The translations under genes and the position numbers were made by a program. DNA of 64,000 bases, taken from Sinorhizobium fredii USDA 257 (lineage in GTDB: Bacteria; Pseudomonadota; Alphaproteobacteria; Rhizobiales; Rhizobiaceae). Shown piece by piece: positions 53,705 through 62,373 of the stretch. The notes beneath the pieces were generated by a model, which did not search any database, had not been told where the DNA came from, and saw only the letters and a program-made list of their open reading frames with translations. Within the stretch, counting starts at the first letter, position 1. Every line of letters starts with the position of its first letter. The DNA lies in the NCBI RefSeq assembly GCF_000265205.3, contig NC_018000.1:992001-1056000 (forward strand). Direction: 5' to 3'.

Positions 53705-54415
53705 ATGACGCCAGTCAATCTAAGCCCGGCGGGAAGCGCCATGGATACCGGCGCCCAGCAGATCCGCGACGCGATCCGCGATGCGATCGTCGAGCGGCGC
53801 CTTGCGCCCGGAACGAAGCTCTCCGAAAGCGACGTCGGCAGCCTCTTCAATGTCAGCCGGACGCTGGTTCGCGCCGCCCTTCAGGCCCTTTCTTATGAGG
53901 GGCTCGTCAGTGTCGAGAAGAATCGCGGCGCCTTCGTCGCCTTTCCTTCCGTGATCGAGGCTCAGCAGATATTCGCGACCCGCCGGCTGTTGGAGCCGGT
54001 CATACTCCGCGAGACAGCGCCCCATATCGGCAAAACTGAGATCAAGGAACTCAGAAAGCTGCTTGCGGAAGAGCAGCGGTTGACGAACCAACGCGGCGCA
54101 CCCGCCCGCCGCGCCGAGATCAAGGCTTCCGGCGATTTTCACCTGGCGGTCGCCGCCATGAGCGGCAATGCCATTCTCAAGCGTTTCATGGATGAGCTCG
54201 TTGCTCGCTCCTCGCTCGTGATCGCGCTTTATGGGCAATCGGTGATCTCAAGCTGCGGCCACAATGAACACCAGCAGATCGTCGATGCACTGGAAAAGAA
54301 GGATGTCGAAGCTGCCTGCGCGCTGATGCTGCAGCACATCGATCATATCGAGGCGGATATCGACCTTCGGCCAACAAAAAAGGGCGGAGGTTTGCGCGAC
54401 GCTTTTCATTTGTGA
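53705..54415 (+). CDS. GntR-family (FCD-type) transcriptional regulator
   Basis: A 236-aa regulator: an N-terminal winged helix (QQIRDAIRDAIVERRLAPGT, LFNVSRTLVRAALQAL) and a C-terminal FCD effector domain with metal-binding His residues suggested by SGDFHLAVAAMSGN, GHNEHQQIVDAL and LMLQHIDHIEADI. It is divergent from the racemase-transporter operon and most likely controls it in response to the imported compound. GntR regulators govern allantoin genes in some bacteria, which fits but is not proof. Confidence 0.92.
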   Translation: MTPVNLSPAGSAMDTGAQQIRDAIRDAIVERRLAPGTKLSESDVGSLFNVSRTLVRAALQALSYEGLVSVEKNRGAFVAFPSVIEAQQIFATRRLLEPVILRETAPHIGKTEIKELRKLLAEEQRLTNQRGAPARRAEIKASGDFHLAVAAMSGNAILKRFMDELVARSSLVIALYGQSVISSCGHNEHQQIVDALEKKDVEAACALMLQHIDHIEADIDLRPTKKGGGLRDAFHL

Positions 54416-54491
54416 GTGTCGCAACAGCGCTTCCGATCCAGGTTGTATTGCGCCGGACGACAACGCACAGCGCACTTGCGGTGACGATCAC

Positions 54492-54515
54492 ATTTGTGAT
54501 ATTTCTAACACAAAT
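54492..54515. promoter_or_regulatory. Inverted repeat upstream of the DeoR-type gene
   Basis: ATTTGTG (54492-54498) and CACAAAT (54509-54515) flank a 10-base spacer, 59 bases before the regulator's ATG. A position and symmetry expected for an autoregulatory operator or an activator site. The binding protein is not established. Confidence 0.45.
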
Positions 54516-54573
54516 TGTTGGGCTGCAGCTCGTCGCGCCCCTGGTGTAAGCCTGCCCAGGGCCCGGACTCCGG

Positions 54574-55326
54574 ATGGAAATGGCCAATCGCAAGACAACA
54601 CGGATTGTCGCTTTGACAAATGCGCTTTCGGCGCGGCGCGTTCTGCATCTGAAAGACGCAGCCGCCTTGCTGGGCGTTTCGGAAATGACCGTTCGGCGCG
54701 ACGTCGCCAACAACCCCGCCCTCTTCGGATATCTCGGCGGGCATATCGTTCCGGCCGCCGATATCGAGGCCGAGGCGCCTTACGATCTCGCGCGTGAGGC
54801 CGACAGTCACGCGGCGGCGAAGCGGGAGGCCTGCGTCCATGCCGCCCGACACATCCGTCCCGACGAGACGATCTTCATCGATTGCGGCACGACGCTTGAG
54901 TATCTCGTCGATCTCATCCCGGAAAATTATTCAATTACGGCCGTGTGTTATTCTCTGAATGTGGCCAATCGCCTGACCCGCAGGCCCAATGTTCGGATCG
55001 TCATGCTTGGTGGTGTCTACCACCCGTCCTCGGCTTCGTTCTCGGGCAACTCCGGGCTTGAGACGCTCAATCATCTCGGCATCAACGTAGCCTTCCTGTC
55101 GGCGGCCGGCGTCGACCCCGACCGTGGCGCGACATGCGTTCATTTTCATGAAGTGCCGGTAAAGCAGAAGGTGATTTCACTCGCGCGCGAGAATTACCTC
55201 GTGGTGGACAAGAGCAAGATCGGCAGGCTGAAGCCCGCCTTCTTTGCGCCGCTCACCACATTCCGGTCGGTGATCACGGAAGACGGAGAGGCGGCGCTTT
55301 CGGTGCATGAGGCGCGGACGGGATAA
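54574..55326 (+). CDS. DeoR-family transcriptional regulator
   Basis: A 250-aa DeoR-type repressor. The N-terminal HTH is ALLGVSEMTVRRDVANN, and the C-terminal sugar-phosphate-sensing domain has FIDCGTTLEYLVDLIPEN and VAFLSAAGVDPDRGATC. DeoR proteins usually respond to a phosphorylated sugar intermediate such as deoxyribose-5-phosphate. It precedes deoC and the ribokinase-transporter genes on the same strand, so control of that locus is likely. Length is typical. Confidence 0.93.
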   Translation: MEMANRKTTRIVALTNALSARRVLHLKDAAALLGVSEMTVRRDVANNPALFGYLGGHIVPAADIEAEAPYDLAREADSHAAAKREACVHAARHIRPDETIFIDCGTTLEYLVDLIPENYSITAVCYSLNVANRLTRRPNVRIVMLGGVYHPSSASFSGNSGLETLNHLGINVAFLSAAGVDPDRGATCVHFHEVPVKQKVISLARENYLVVDKSKIGRLKPAFFAPLTTFRSVITEDGEAALSVHEARTG

Positions 55327-55388
55327 ATGTGATAGTCTCGCCGCTTCGACCGTGTCATCGCTTGACACCCATCAGGCTTGATGAAATG

Positions 55389-55417
55389 ATAACAAAAAGT
55401 AGATAAAAAAATAACAA
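55389..55417. promoter_or_regulatory. Direct-repeat operator candidate upstream of deoC
   Basis: ATAACAA occurs at 55389-55395 and again at 55411-55417, 22 bases centre to centre (about two helical turns), in an A-rich patch between the DeoR gene and deoC. Tandem half-sites on the same face suit a DeoR-type tetramer. The region has the highest A+T content in this part of the window. Confidence 0.45.
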
Positions 55418-55474
55418 GTCGGCGGCTGACCCGCAGGGGCCTGGTCCGGCAGGGAGAAATCGAGGAGTAGTCGC

Positions 55475-56488
55475 TTGGAAGACCTTGCTGTGAACGGGGT
55501 GTCGGCAGTTTCTGCCCAACCCGCTGGCGCCGGTCACAACTGGCCGCGCAACGACGGTGTCGATCTCGACCTTTCCTGGGTGCTCGATCAGCGCGTCAAT
55601 CTTTCCGCCGCCGAGCGGCGGGTCGCGACGCTGCCGGGTCGCCGGACCGTGAAAAAGGATGCGCAGGCCGCTTGGCTCTTGAAGGCGGTCACCTGCATCG
55701 ATCTGACGACGCTCAATGGCGACGATACGACGGAGCGCGTTAAACGCCTCTGCGCCAAGGCGCGCCGGCCGGTGCGCCAGGATCTTCTCGACGCGCTCGG
55801 CATGGGCGATCGCGACATCACCACCGGTGCCATCTGTGTCTATCACCGTTTCGTGTCGACGGCGGTCGACGCGCTCGAGGGGTCCGGAATTCCGGTGGCT
55901 GCGGTTTCCACCGGCTTCCCGGCAGGTCTCATTCGGCATGACGTCAAGCTGAAGGAAATCGAGGCTTCCGTCGCCGACGGCGCCAGGGAAATCGACATCG
56001 TCATTACGCGCGAGCATGTGCTGACCGGCAACTGGCAGGCGCTCTATGACGAGATGCGCGATTTCCGCGATGCCTGCGGCGATGCGCATGTGAAGGCGAT
56101 CCTCGCGACCGGCGATCTCAAGACCTTGCGCAATGTCGCCCGCGCCTCGCTCGTCTGCATGATGGCCGGCGCCGACTTCATCAAGACCTCGACCGGCAAG
56201 GAGGGCGTCAACGCGACGCTGCTCGTCACCCTCGTCATGCTCAGGATGATCCGAGCCTACCAGGAGCGGACAGGCATCAAGGTCGGCTACAAGCCCGCCG
56301 GCGGTATTTCGGGGGCAAAAGACGTGCTGAACTACCAGTTCCTCATGAAGGAAGAGCTCGGCCGCGAATGGCTCGAGCCGGATCTCTTCCGCATCGGGGC
56401 GTCGAGCCTGTTGGCAGACATCGAACGCCAGCTCGAACATCACGTCAGCGGCGCCTACTCGGCCCTCAACAGACACCCGATAGGATAA
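55475..56488 (+). CDS. deoC: Deoxyribose-phosphate aldolase
   Basis: DeoC, 337 aa, splits 2-deoxyribose-5-phosphate into glyceraldehyde-3-phosphate and acetaldehyde. The Schiff-base Lys is in ADFIKTSTGKEGVN and the second active-site Lys in GIKVGYKPAGGISGAK. The N-terminus is extended by about 70 residues compared with the short E. coli type, as in other long-form DeoC proteins. I use TTG 55475 with GAGGAG 7 bases before it; GTG codons downstream are worse placed. It begins the catabolic operon and ends 4 bases before the aldehyde dehydrogenase gene. Confidence 0.95.
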   Translation: MEDLAVNGVSAVSAQPAGAGHNWPRNDGVDLDLSWVLDQRVNLSAAERRVATLPGRRTVKKDAQAAWLLKAVTCIDLTTLNGDDTTERVKRLCAKARRPVRQDLLDALGMGDRDITTGAICVYHRFVSTAVDALEGSGIPVAAVSTGFPAGLIRHDVKLKEIEASVADGAREIDIVITREHVLTGNWQALYDEMRDFRDACGDAHVKAILATGDLKTLRNVARASLVCMMAGADFIKTSTGKEGVNATLLVTLVMLRMIRAYQERTGIKVGYKPAGGISGAKDVLNYQFLMKEELGREWLEPDLFRIGASSLLADIERQLEHHVSGAYSALNRHPIG

Positions 56489-56492
56489 TCCG

Positions 56493-58877
56493 ATGAGCGT
56501 CGCCAGGTTTTTCGACGAAATGTCATATGGCCCCGCACCTGAAGGCGATAACGAGGCGCGCCAATGGCTCGCCCGCCACAAGGGCGCGTTCGGGCACTTC
56601 ATCAACGGCGGATTCGTCGCCTCTGTGTCAGGAAAGACATTCGACAGTTTCGAACCGGCGACCGGTGCTCTGCTGGCGAAGATCGCGCTCGGCGGTCGCG
56701 AGGATGTCAACGCCGCCGTGGCCGCGGCCCGCAAGGCGCAAGGTCCCTGGGCGAAGCTCTCCGGCCATACCCGGGCAAGGCATCTCTATGCGCTGGCGCG
56801 CATGATCCAGCGTCACGCCCGGCTGATCGCCGTGGTCGAAGCGCTCGACAACGGCAAGCCGATCCGCGAGACGCGCGATATCGACATTCCACTTGCCGCT
56901 CGTCATTTCTACCACCACGCCGGCTGGGCACAGCTCCAGGAAACAGAGTTCGCAGAACAGGTGCCGGTCGGCGTCGTCGGCCAGGTCATCCCCTGGAACT
57001 TCCCCTTCCTGATGCTCGCCTGGAAAGTGGCGCCGGCGCTGGCGCTTGGCAATACGGTCATTCTGAAGCCTGCGGAGTTCACGCCGCTGACGGCGCTTCT
57101 TTTCGCCGAGCTTGCCACTGCTGCCGGGCTGCCGCCGGGCGTCCTCAACGTGGTGACCGGGGAGGGCGAGACGGGTGCGCTGATCGTCGAGCACGACGAC
57201 ATAGACAAGATCGCCTTCACCGGCTCGACCGAGGTCGGCCGCCTGATCCGTGAAAAGACTGCAGGGACCGGCAAATCGCTGACGCTCGAACTCGGCGGCA
57301 AGTCGCCCTTCATTGTCTTCGACGACGCCGATATCGACGCGGCGGTAGAAGGCGTGGTGGATGCGATCTGGTTTAACCAGGGCCAGGTCTGCTGCGCCGG
57401 GTCGCGTGTGCTCGTCCAGGAAGGCGTGGCACCGCGGTTTCACGAACGCCTGAAGCGGCGCATGGGGACGTTGCGGGTCGGCCATCCGCTCGACAAGGCG
57501 ATCGACATGGCTGCGATCGTCGCCCCGGTGCAATTGCAGCGGATCCAAAGCCTGGTCAGCCAGGGTGTGACGGAAGGGGCGGCACTTTACCAGCCGCCGA
57601 TCGAGCTGCCCAAGGGCGGCAGCTTCTATCCGCCGACGCTTCTGACTGCAGTGCAGCCGACCTCCGTCGTCGCCACGGAGGAAATTTTTGGACCGGTCGC
57701 CGTGTCGATGACCTTCCGCACCCCGCAAGAGGCGATCCAACTCGCCAACCATTCCCGCTATGGCCTTGCAGCCAGCGTCTGGAGCGAGACGATCGGTCTC
57801 GCCCTGCATGTCGCGGCAAAGCTCGCCACCGGCGTCGTCTGGGTCAATGCCACCAATCTTTTCGACGCTTCGAGCGGCTTCGGCGGAAAACGCGAATCCG
57901 GCTTCGGCCGCGAAGGCGGCAGGGAAGGCTGCTACGAATATCTGAAGCCCAAGGCCTGGCTGGGACGCAAGCTCCGGGCGGAACCGAGTGCGCCGGTGCT
58001 CAAGCCGGTTGCGAGCGATTTCGCGCTGCCATCGCTCGACCGCACCGCCAAGCTCTTCATCGGCGGCAAGCAGGCCCGGCCCGATGGAAACTACTCGCGC
58101 CAAATCCTGTCGCCGAAGGGCAAGGTGCTCGGCGAGGTCGGCGAGGGCAACCGCAAGGACATCCGCAACGCCGTGGTCGCGGCGCAGGCGGCGTCGAGCT
58201 GGTCGTCGGCAACGACGCACAATCGCGCGCAGATCCTCTATTACATTGCCGAGAACCTGAGCGGCCGGGCGGCGGAATTTGCCGACCGCATCGGCGCAAT
58301 GACCGGCGTCTCGGCGGCCAATGCGAAGGCCGAGGTCGAAGCTTCGATCGCCCGTCTCTTCAGCTATGGCGCCTGGGCGGACAAATACGAAGGCGTCGTG
58401 CACCAGCCGCCCTTGCGCGGCGTCGCACTTGCCATGCCGGAGCCGCAGGGCGTCGTCGGAGTGATCTGCCCGCCGGAGGCACCGCTGCTCGGTTTCCTCA
58501 GCCTCGTCGCGCCGCTGATTGCCGTTGGCAATCGCGTCGTTGCCGTTCCGAGCGAGCCGCATCCGCTTGCCGCCACGGATTTCTATTCGGTGCTGGAAAC
58601 CTCCGACGTTCCAGCCGGCGTCGTCAACATCGTCACCGGCTCGGCGACGGAACTTGCCAAGACGCTCGCCGCCCATAACGACGTCGACGCACTCTGGGCC
58701 TTCGGCACGGCGGACCTGTCGACGCTGGTCGAGAAGCTGTCGGTCGGCAATCTGAAACGCACCTTCGTCGACTACGGCAAGGCCATCGACTGGTTGGACC
58801 GTTCGGCAGCCGAAGGGCAGCCGTTCCTGCGGCGGGCAATCGACGTCAAGAACATCTGGATCCCCTACGGCGAGTGA
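56493..58877 (+). CDS. Aldehyde dehydrogenase with a second, partial ALDH domain
   Basis: A 794-aa protein. Residues about 30-500 form a complete NAD(P)-dependent aldehyde dehydrogenase with VIPWNFPFLMLAWKVAP, the general base in LELGGKSPFIVF and catalytic Cys300 in FNQGQVCCAGSR. Residues about 520-794 resemble only the cofactor-binding N-terminal part of another ALDH and contain no equivalent Cys. Coupled directly to deoC, it most likely oxidises acetaldehyde from aldol cleavage to acetate. The second module may act in dimer formation or regulation. Length is much greater than the usual 480-500 aa. Confidence 0.92.
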   Translation: MSVARFFDEMSYGPAPEGDNEARQWLARHKGAFGHFINGGFVASVSGKTFDSFEPATGALLAKIALGGREDVNAAVAAARKAQGPWAKLSGHTRARHLYALARMIQRHARLIAVVEALDNGKPIRETRDIDIPLAARHFYHHAGWAQLQETEFAEQVPVGVVGQVIPWNFPFLMLAWKVAPALALGNTVILKPAEFTPLTALLFAELATAAGLPPGVLNVVTGEGETGALIVEHDDIDKIAFTGSTEVGRLIREKTAGTGKSLTLELGGKSPFIVFDDADIDAAVEGVVDAIWFNQGQVCCAGSRVLVQEGVAPRFHERLKRRMGTLRVGHPLDKAIDMAAIVAPVQLQRIQSLVSQGVTEGAALYQPPIELPKGGSFYPPTLLTAVQPTSVVATEEIFGPVAVSMTFRTPQEAIQLANHSRYGLAASVWSETIGLALHVAAKLATGVVWVNATNLFDASSGFGGKRESGFGREGGREGCYEYLKPKAWLGRKLRAEPSAPVLKPVASDFALPSLDRTAKLFIGGKQARPDGNYSRQILSPKGKVLGEVGEGNRKDIRNAVVAAQAASSWSSATTHNRAQILYYIAENLSGRAAEFADRIGAMTGVSAANAKAEVEASIARLFSYGAWADKYEGVVHQPPLRGVALAMPEPQGVVGVICPPEAPLLGFLSLVAPLIAVGNRVVAVPSEPHPLAATDFYSVLETSDVPAGVVNIVTGSATELAKTLAAHNDVDALWAFGTADLSTLVEKLSVGNLKRTFVDYGKAIDWLDRSAAEGQPFLRRAIDVKNIWIPYGE

Positions 58878-59003
58878 GGGATCCGCGCATACCGTCCGGC
58901 GGGGAGCCGGCCGGCGTAGAGGAAGCATTTGCATGAATGAGAGTCGCTGGCGGGATCACGCCGTCGGGCGGTCGTCGAATTGGTGCTTTGGAGGAAGACT
59001 GAC

Positions 59004-59459
59004 ATGCTCAAGAATATTGACCCGGCGCTCAATGCGGACGTGCTGCACGCGCTCCGATCTATGGGGCATGGTGACACGCTGGTGATCTCCGACACCAACT
59101 TCCCCTCCGACGCGATTGCCCGGCAGACGCGGCTCGGCAAACTCCTCCACATCGACAACGTCTCCGCCGCGCGCGCCGTCAAGGCGGTACTTTCGGTGCT
59201 GCCGCTAGACACGCCGCTCCAGCCATCGGCCGGACGCATGGAAATCATGGGTGCGCCGGACGAGATTCCGGCAGTTCAACGCGAGGTCCAGGCCGAGATC
59301 GATCGTGCCGAGGGCCGGCCGGCGCCAATGTACGGCATCGAACGCTTCGCTTTCTACGAGGAAGCAAAGAACGCCTATTGCGTCATCACCACCGGTGAGA
59401 CGCGCTTCTACGGCTGCTTCCTGTTCACCAAGGGTGTCATTCCTCCGGAAACTGCCTGA
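59004..59459 (+). CDS. RbsD/FucU-family sugar mutarotase
   Basis: A 151-aa RbsD/FucU protein: MLKNIDPALNADVLHALRSM, then GHGDTLVISDTNFPSDAIAR, which holds the catalytic His, and a C-terminal IERFAFYEEAKNAYCVITTG, then FYGCFLFTKGV. These proteins interconvert pyranose, furanose and anomeric forms of ribose or fucose so that a kinase can use them. ATG 59004 follows GGAGGAAG. It sits between the aldehyde dehydrogenase and ribokinase genes, so the expected substrate is the pentose of this locus. Confidence 0.9.
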   Translation: MLKNIDPALNADVLHALRSMGHGDTLVISDTNFPSDAIARQTRLGKLLHIDNVSAARAVKAVLSVLPLDTPLQPSAGRMEIMGAPDEIPAVQREVQAEIDRAEGRPAPMYGIERFAFYEEAKNAYCVITTGETRFYGCFLFTKGVIPPETA

Positions 59460-59493
59460 AACACCAGCGGTTTTTTGAGGGAGGAGGCTCAGC

Positions 59494-60426
59494 ATGAAGA
59501 CAGGCGTTTCGATCCTCGGGATCTTCGTGGCGGATACGGCCTATCTGGCGTCCCGCATGCCGCGGATCGGAGAGACGATCACCGGCAGCGGCTTCTCCGT
59601 CGGACCCGGCGGCAAGGGCTCGAACCAGGCGGTGGCGGCGGCGCGGGCCGGCAGCCAGGTCTCGTTCATCTCGAGGCTCGGGCGCGACACGTTCGGCGAG
59701 ATGGCGCTGAAAACCTATGCCGAGGCGGGCGTGACGCCGAAGATCCTCCAGATGGACAATCTGCCGACCGGTGCGGCCTTTATCTATGTCAACGACGAGA
59801 ACGGCGAGAATGCCATCATCGTCTATCCAGGCGCTGCCGGCTCGATCGATGTCCAAGATGTGGAAGCCGCCCGTGAAACGATCGAGAATTCGCGCGTCTT
59901 CGTGACCCAGCTCGAACAGCCGGCGGCCGCCGCCGAAAATGCGCTTGGGATCGCCCATGCGGCAGGCGTCACGACCGTGTTCAACCCGGCGCCGGCCGAA
60001 CCCTTTCCGGAAAGCATCTATCCGCTCTGCGACTACATCGTCCCGAACGAAACGGAAGCGGCAGCGCTTGTCGGCTTTGCGCTGCCGACGCCCGACGATG
60101 CCCGTCGCGCCGGGGACGTGCTTTTGAAAAAGGGTGCGAAGACGGCGCTGATCACGCTTGGCGAGCGTGGCGTGCTCTACCACACCGACAGTCAGTCGGT
60201 GCTCGTTCCCGCAGTCGCCAGCGGTCCGGTGATCGACACCACCGGTGCGGGGGACGCTTTCGTCGGCGGCTTTTCGGCCGCGCTGGCCCGAGGGCTCTCG
60301 CCAGTCGAGGCGGTGCGGTTCGGCTGCGCGACGGCCGGCATCGCGGTCACGCGCCGCGGAACGGCCCCGGCAATGCCGAAGCTTGAGGAAATCGAGGCGC
60401 TGCTCGCACGGGGAGCCGCGGCATGA
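59494..60426 (+). CDS. rbsK: Ribokinase-family (PfkB) sugar kinase
   Basis: A 310-aa PfkB-type kinase with the signature GPGGKGSNQAVAAARAGSQV at the N-terminus and the catalytic Asp in IDTTGAGDAFVGGFSAAL near the C-terminus. The phosphate-binding NPAPAEPFPE loop is also present. It would phosphorylate ribose or 2-deoxyribose at C5. With DeoC in the same operon, 2-deoxyribose is the simplest substrate; ribose cannot be excluded. It overlaps the following permease gene by four bases. Confidence 0.93.
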   Translation: MKTGVSILGIFVADTAYLASRMPRIGETITGSGFSVGPGGKGSNQAVAAARAGSQVSFISRLGRDTFGEMALKTYAEAGVTPKILQMDNLPTGAAFIYVNDENGENAIIVYPGAAGSIDVQDVEAARETIENSRVFVTQLEQPAAAAENALGIAHAAGVTTVFNPAPAEPFPESIYPLCDYIVPNETEAAALVGFALPTPDDARRAGDVLLKKGAKTALITLGERGVLYHTDSQSVLVPAVASGPVIDTTGAGDAFVGGFSAALARGLSPVEAVRFGCATAGIAVTRRGTAPAMPKLEEIEALLARGAAA

Positions 60427-61298
60427 CCCGCAACGACCCGATCAAGCATTTCTTCATCTGGCCGGCACTGATCATCGTTCTGCTGATCTCGATCTTTCCG
60501 CTCGTCTATTCGCTGACGACGAGCTTCATGAGCATGCGGCTCGTGCCGCCGATGCCGGCTCGCTTCGTCGGCTTCGGCAACTATGCCGACCTGCTTTCCA
60601 ACCCGCGCTTCTGGCACGTTGCCGGCACGACAACGCTGATCGCCATCGTTTCCGTCGGGCTGCAATATGTGATCGGCCTTTCCGTAGCGCTGGCGCTGAA
60701 TTCCCGCGTGCCGGGCGAGGGGATTTTCCGGGTGGGCTTTCTGCTGCCGATGCTCGTTGCCCCGGTCGCCGTTGCGCTCGTCGCGCGCCAGATCCTCAAT
60801 CCGACCATGGGGCCGTTGAATGAGTTCATGACGCTCTTCGGCTTTCCCAACCTCCCATTCCTGACCCGGACAAGCTGGGCGCTCGGCTCGATCATCGTGG
60901 TCGAGGTCTGGCAATGGACGCCCTTCGTCATCCTGATGCTGCTGGCAGGACTGCAAACCCTGCCTGACGATGTCTACGAGGCAGCGGCACTCGAGAACGC
61001 CACGCCCTGGCAGCAGTTCCGCGACATCACCTTTCCGATGCTGCTGCCGATCTCGGCCGCCGTCGTTTTCATCCGGCTTATCGAGAGCTACAAGATCATG
61101 GACACGGTCTTTGTCATGACCGGCGGCGGCCCGGGCGTGTCGACAGAGACACTGACGCTGTTCGCCTATCAGGAAGGCTTCAAGAAGTTCAACCTCGGCT
61201 ACACGTCGGCCCTGTCCTTCCTCTTTCTGATCTTCATCACGGTGATCGGCCTCGTCTATCTGGCGGTGCTCAAGCCCTATCTGGAGAAGCACAAATGA
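60423..61298 (+). CDS. Sugar ABC transporter permease, CUT1 (MalF) type
   Basis: A 291-aa permease with six spans and the EAA loop DDVYEAAALENATPWQQFRDITFP. N-terminal FIWPALIIVLLISIFPLVYS is typical of UgpA/MalF. It starts inside the ribokinase gene's last codons, showing that transport and phosphorylation are co-expressed. CUT1 transporters usually carry di- or oligosaccharides or glycerol phosphates, so a nucleoside or glycoside substrate is possible as well. Confidence 0.92.
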   Translation: MTRNDPIKHFFIWPALIIVLLISIFPLVYSLTTSFMSMRLVPPMPARFVGFGNYADLLSNPRFWHVAGTTTLIAIVSVGLQYVIGLSVALALNSRVPGEGIFRVGFLLPMLVAPVAVALVARQILNPTMGPLNEFMTLFGFPNLPFLTRTSWALGSIIVVEVWQWTPFVILMLLAGLQTLPDDVYEAAALENATPWQQFRDITFPMLLPISAAVVFIRLIESYKIMDTVFVMTGGGPGVSTETLTLFAYQEGFKKFNLGYTSALSFLFLIFITVIGLVYLAVLKPYLEKHK

Positions 61299-62323
61299 GC
61301 GTGCGCACTCTCAAGGGAAAGCGGCGTTGGCTGGCACTCGGCGGCTGTTTGCTCTGGCTCGCCTTCACATTGTTTCCGCTCTATTGGGTGGCGATAACGT
61401 CGTTCAAGACGCCGCTTGCCGTTGTCGGGGGGCCGACCTATCTGCCGTTCGTCGATTTCGAACCGACGCTTACCGCCTGGAACGAGCTCGTCTCCGGCGC
61501 GCGCGGCGCCTTCTACAACACCTTCGTCGCCTCCCTGATCGTCAGCCTCTCGGCTGCGGTGCTTGCGACCGGCATCGGCGCCATGGCCGCCTACGCGCTC
61601 GTCCGCTTCACCTTTCGTTTTCGGCTGCTTTCTGCCCTCATCTTCGTGGTCGTCGCCTTCGGCGGTTTTCTGTTGGGGCAATACGCACTCGGCTTCGGCC
61701 AGGGAATTTCGCTGATCTATTCGTTCATCGCCGCGCTCGCTCTCGCGGTGATCTCCAGCCGCTTCCGCCTGCCGGGGCCCGAACTTGGCAACAACGACAT
61801 CGTCTTCTGGTTCGTGAGCCAGCGCATGTTTCCGCCGATCGTCGCCGCCTTCGCGCTCTATCTCATGTACACGGAAGTCGGAAAGCTCGGCTTCAAGCTC
61901 GTCGACAGCTATATCGGGCTGACCTTCGCCTATATCGCCTTCTCGCTGCCGATCGTCGTCTGGCTGATGCGCGATTTCTTCGAGGCGCTGCCGATCGAGG
62001 TGGAGGAGGCGGCGATGGTCGACAACGTGCCGTCCTGGCGGATCTTCTTCGGCATCGTCTTGCCGATGTCGAAACCGGGCCTCATCGCGACCTTCATGAT
62101 CACGCTCGCCTTCGTCTGGAACGAGTTCCTCTTCGCGCTCTTCCTGACGAGTTCGAAATGGCAGACGCTACCGATCCTGGTCGCCGGGCAAAACAGCCAG
62201 CGCGGCGACGAGTGGTGGTCCATATCGGCCGCCGCACTTGTCGCGATCATCCCGATGATGATCATGGCCGGAATCTTGAGCAGGTTAATGCGGTCGGGCC
62301 TGCTCCTGGGAGCGATCAAGTGA
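61295..62323 (+). CDS. Sugar ABC transporter permease, CUT1 (MalG) type, enlarged
   Basis: A 342-aa permease partner. The EAA loop PIEVEEAAMVDNVPSWRIFFGIVLP is intact. The usual length is 270-285 aa; here a segment at about residues 105-165 (AFGGFLLGQYALGFGQGISL then IYSFIAALALAVISS) adds a pair of hydrophobic helices between the first and later spans. It overlaps the MalF-type gene by four bases. The insertion may change the pore's periplasmic face. Confidence 0.9.
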   Translation: MSVRTLKGKRRWLALGGCLLWLAFTLFPLYWVAITSFKTPLAVVGGPTYLPFVDFEPTLTAWNELVSGARGAFYNTFVASLIVSLSAAVLATGIGAMAAYALVRFTFRFRLLSALIFVVVAFGGFLLGQYALGFGQGISLIYSFIAALALAVISSRFRLPGPELGNNDIVFWFVSQRMFPPIVAAFALYLMYTEVGKLGFKLVDSYIGLTFAYIAFSLPIVVWLMRDFFEALPIEVEEAAMVDNVPSWRIFFGIVLPMSKPGLIATFMITLAFVWNEFLFALFLTSSKWQTLPILVAGQNSQRGDEWWSISAAALVAIIPMMIMAGILSRLMRSGLLLGAIK

Positions 62324-62373
62324 CTGCGTGCTTTTTCTAGATTTTTGCAAGGTTCACTCAGAGGGAGGAAAAA

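Noticed and set aside
56628..58934. 768-codon minus-strand frame opposite the aldehyde dehydrogenase
   Set aside because: Low-complexity, charged translation with no family resemblance; the plus strand carries all ALDH motifs.
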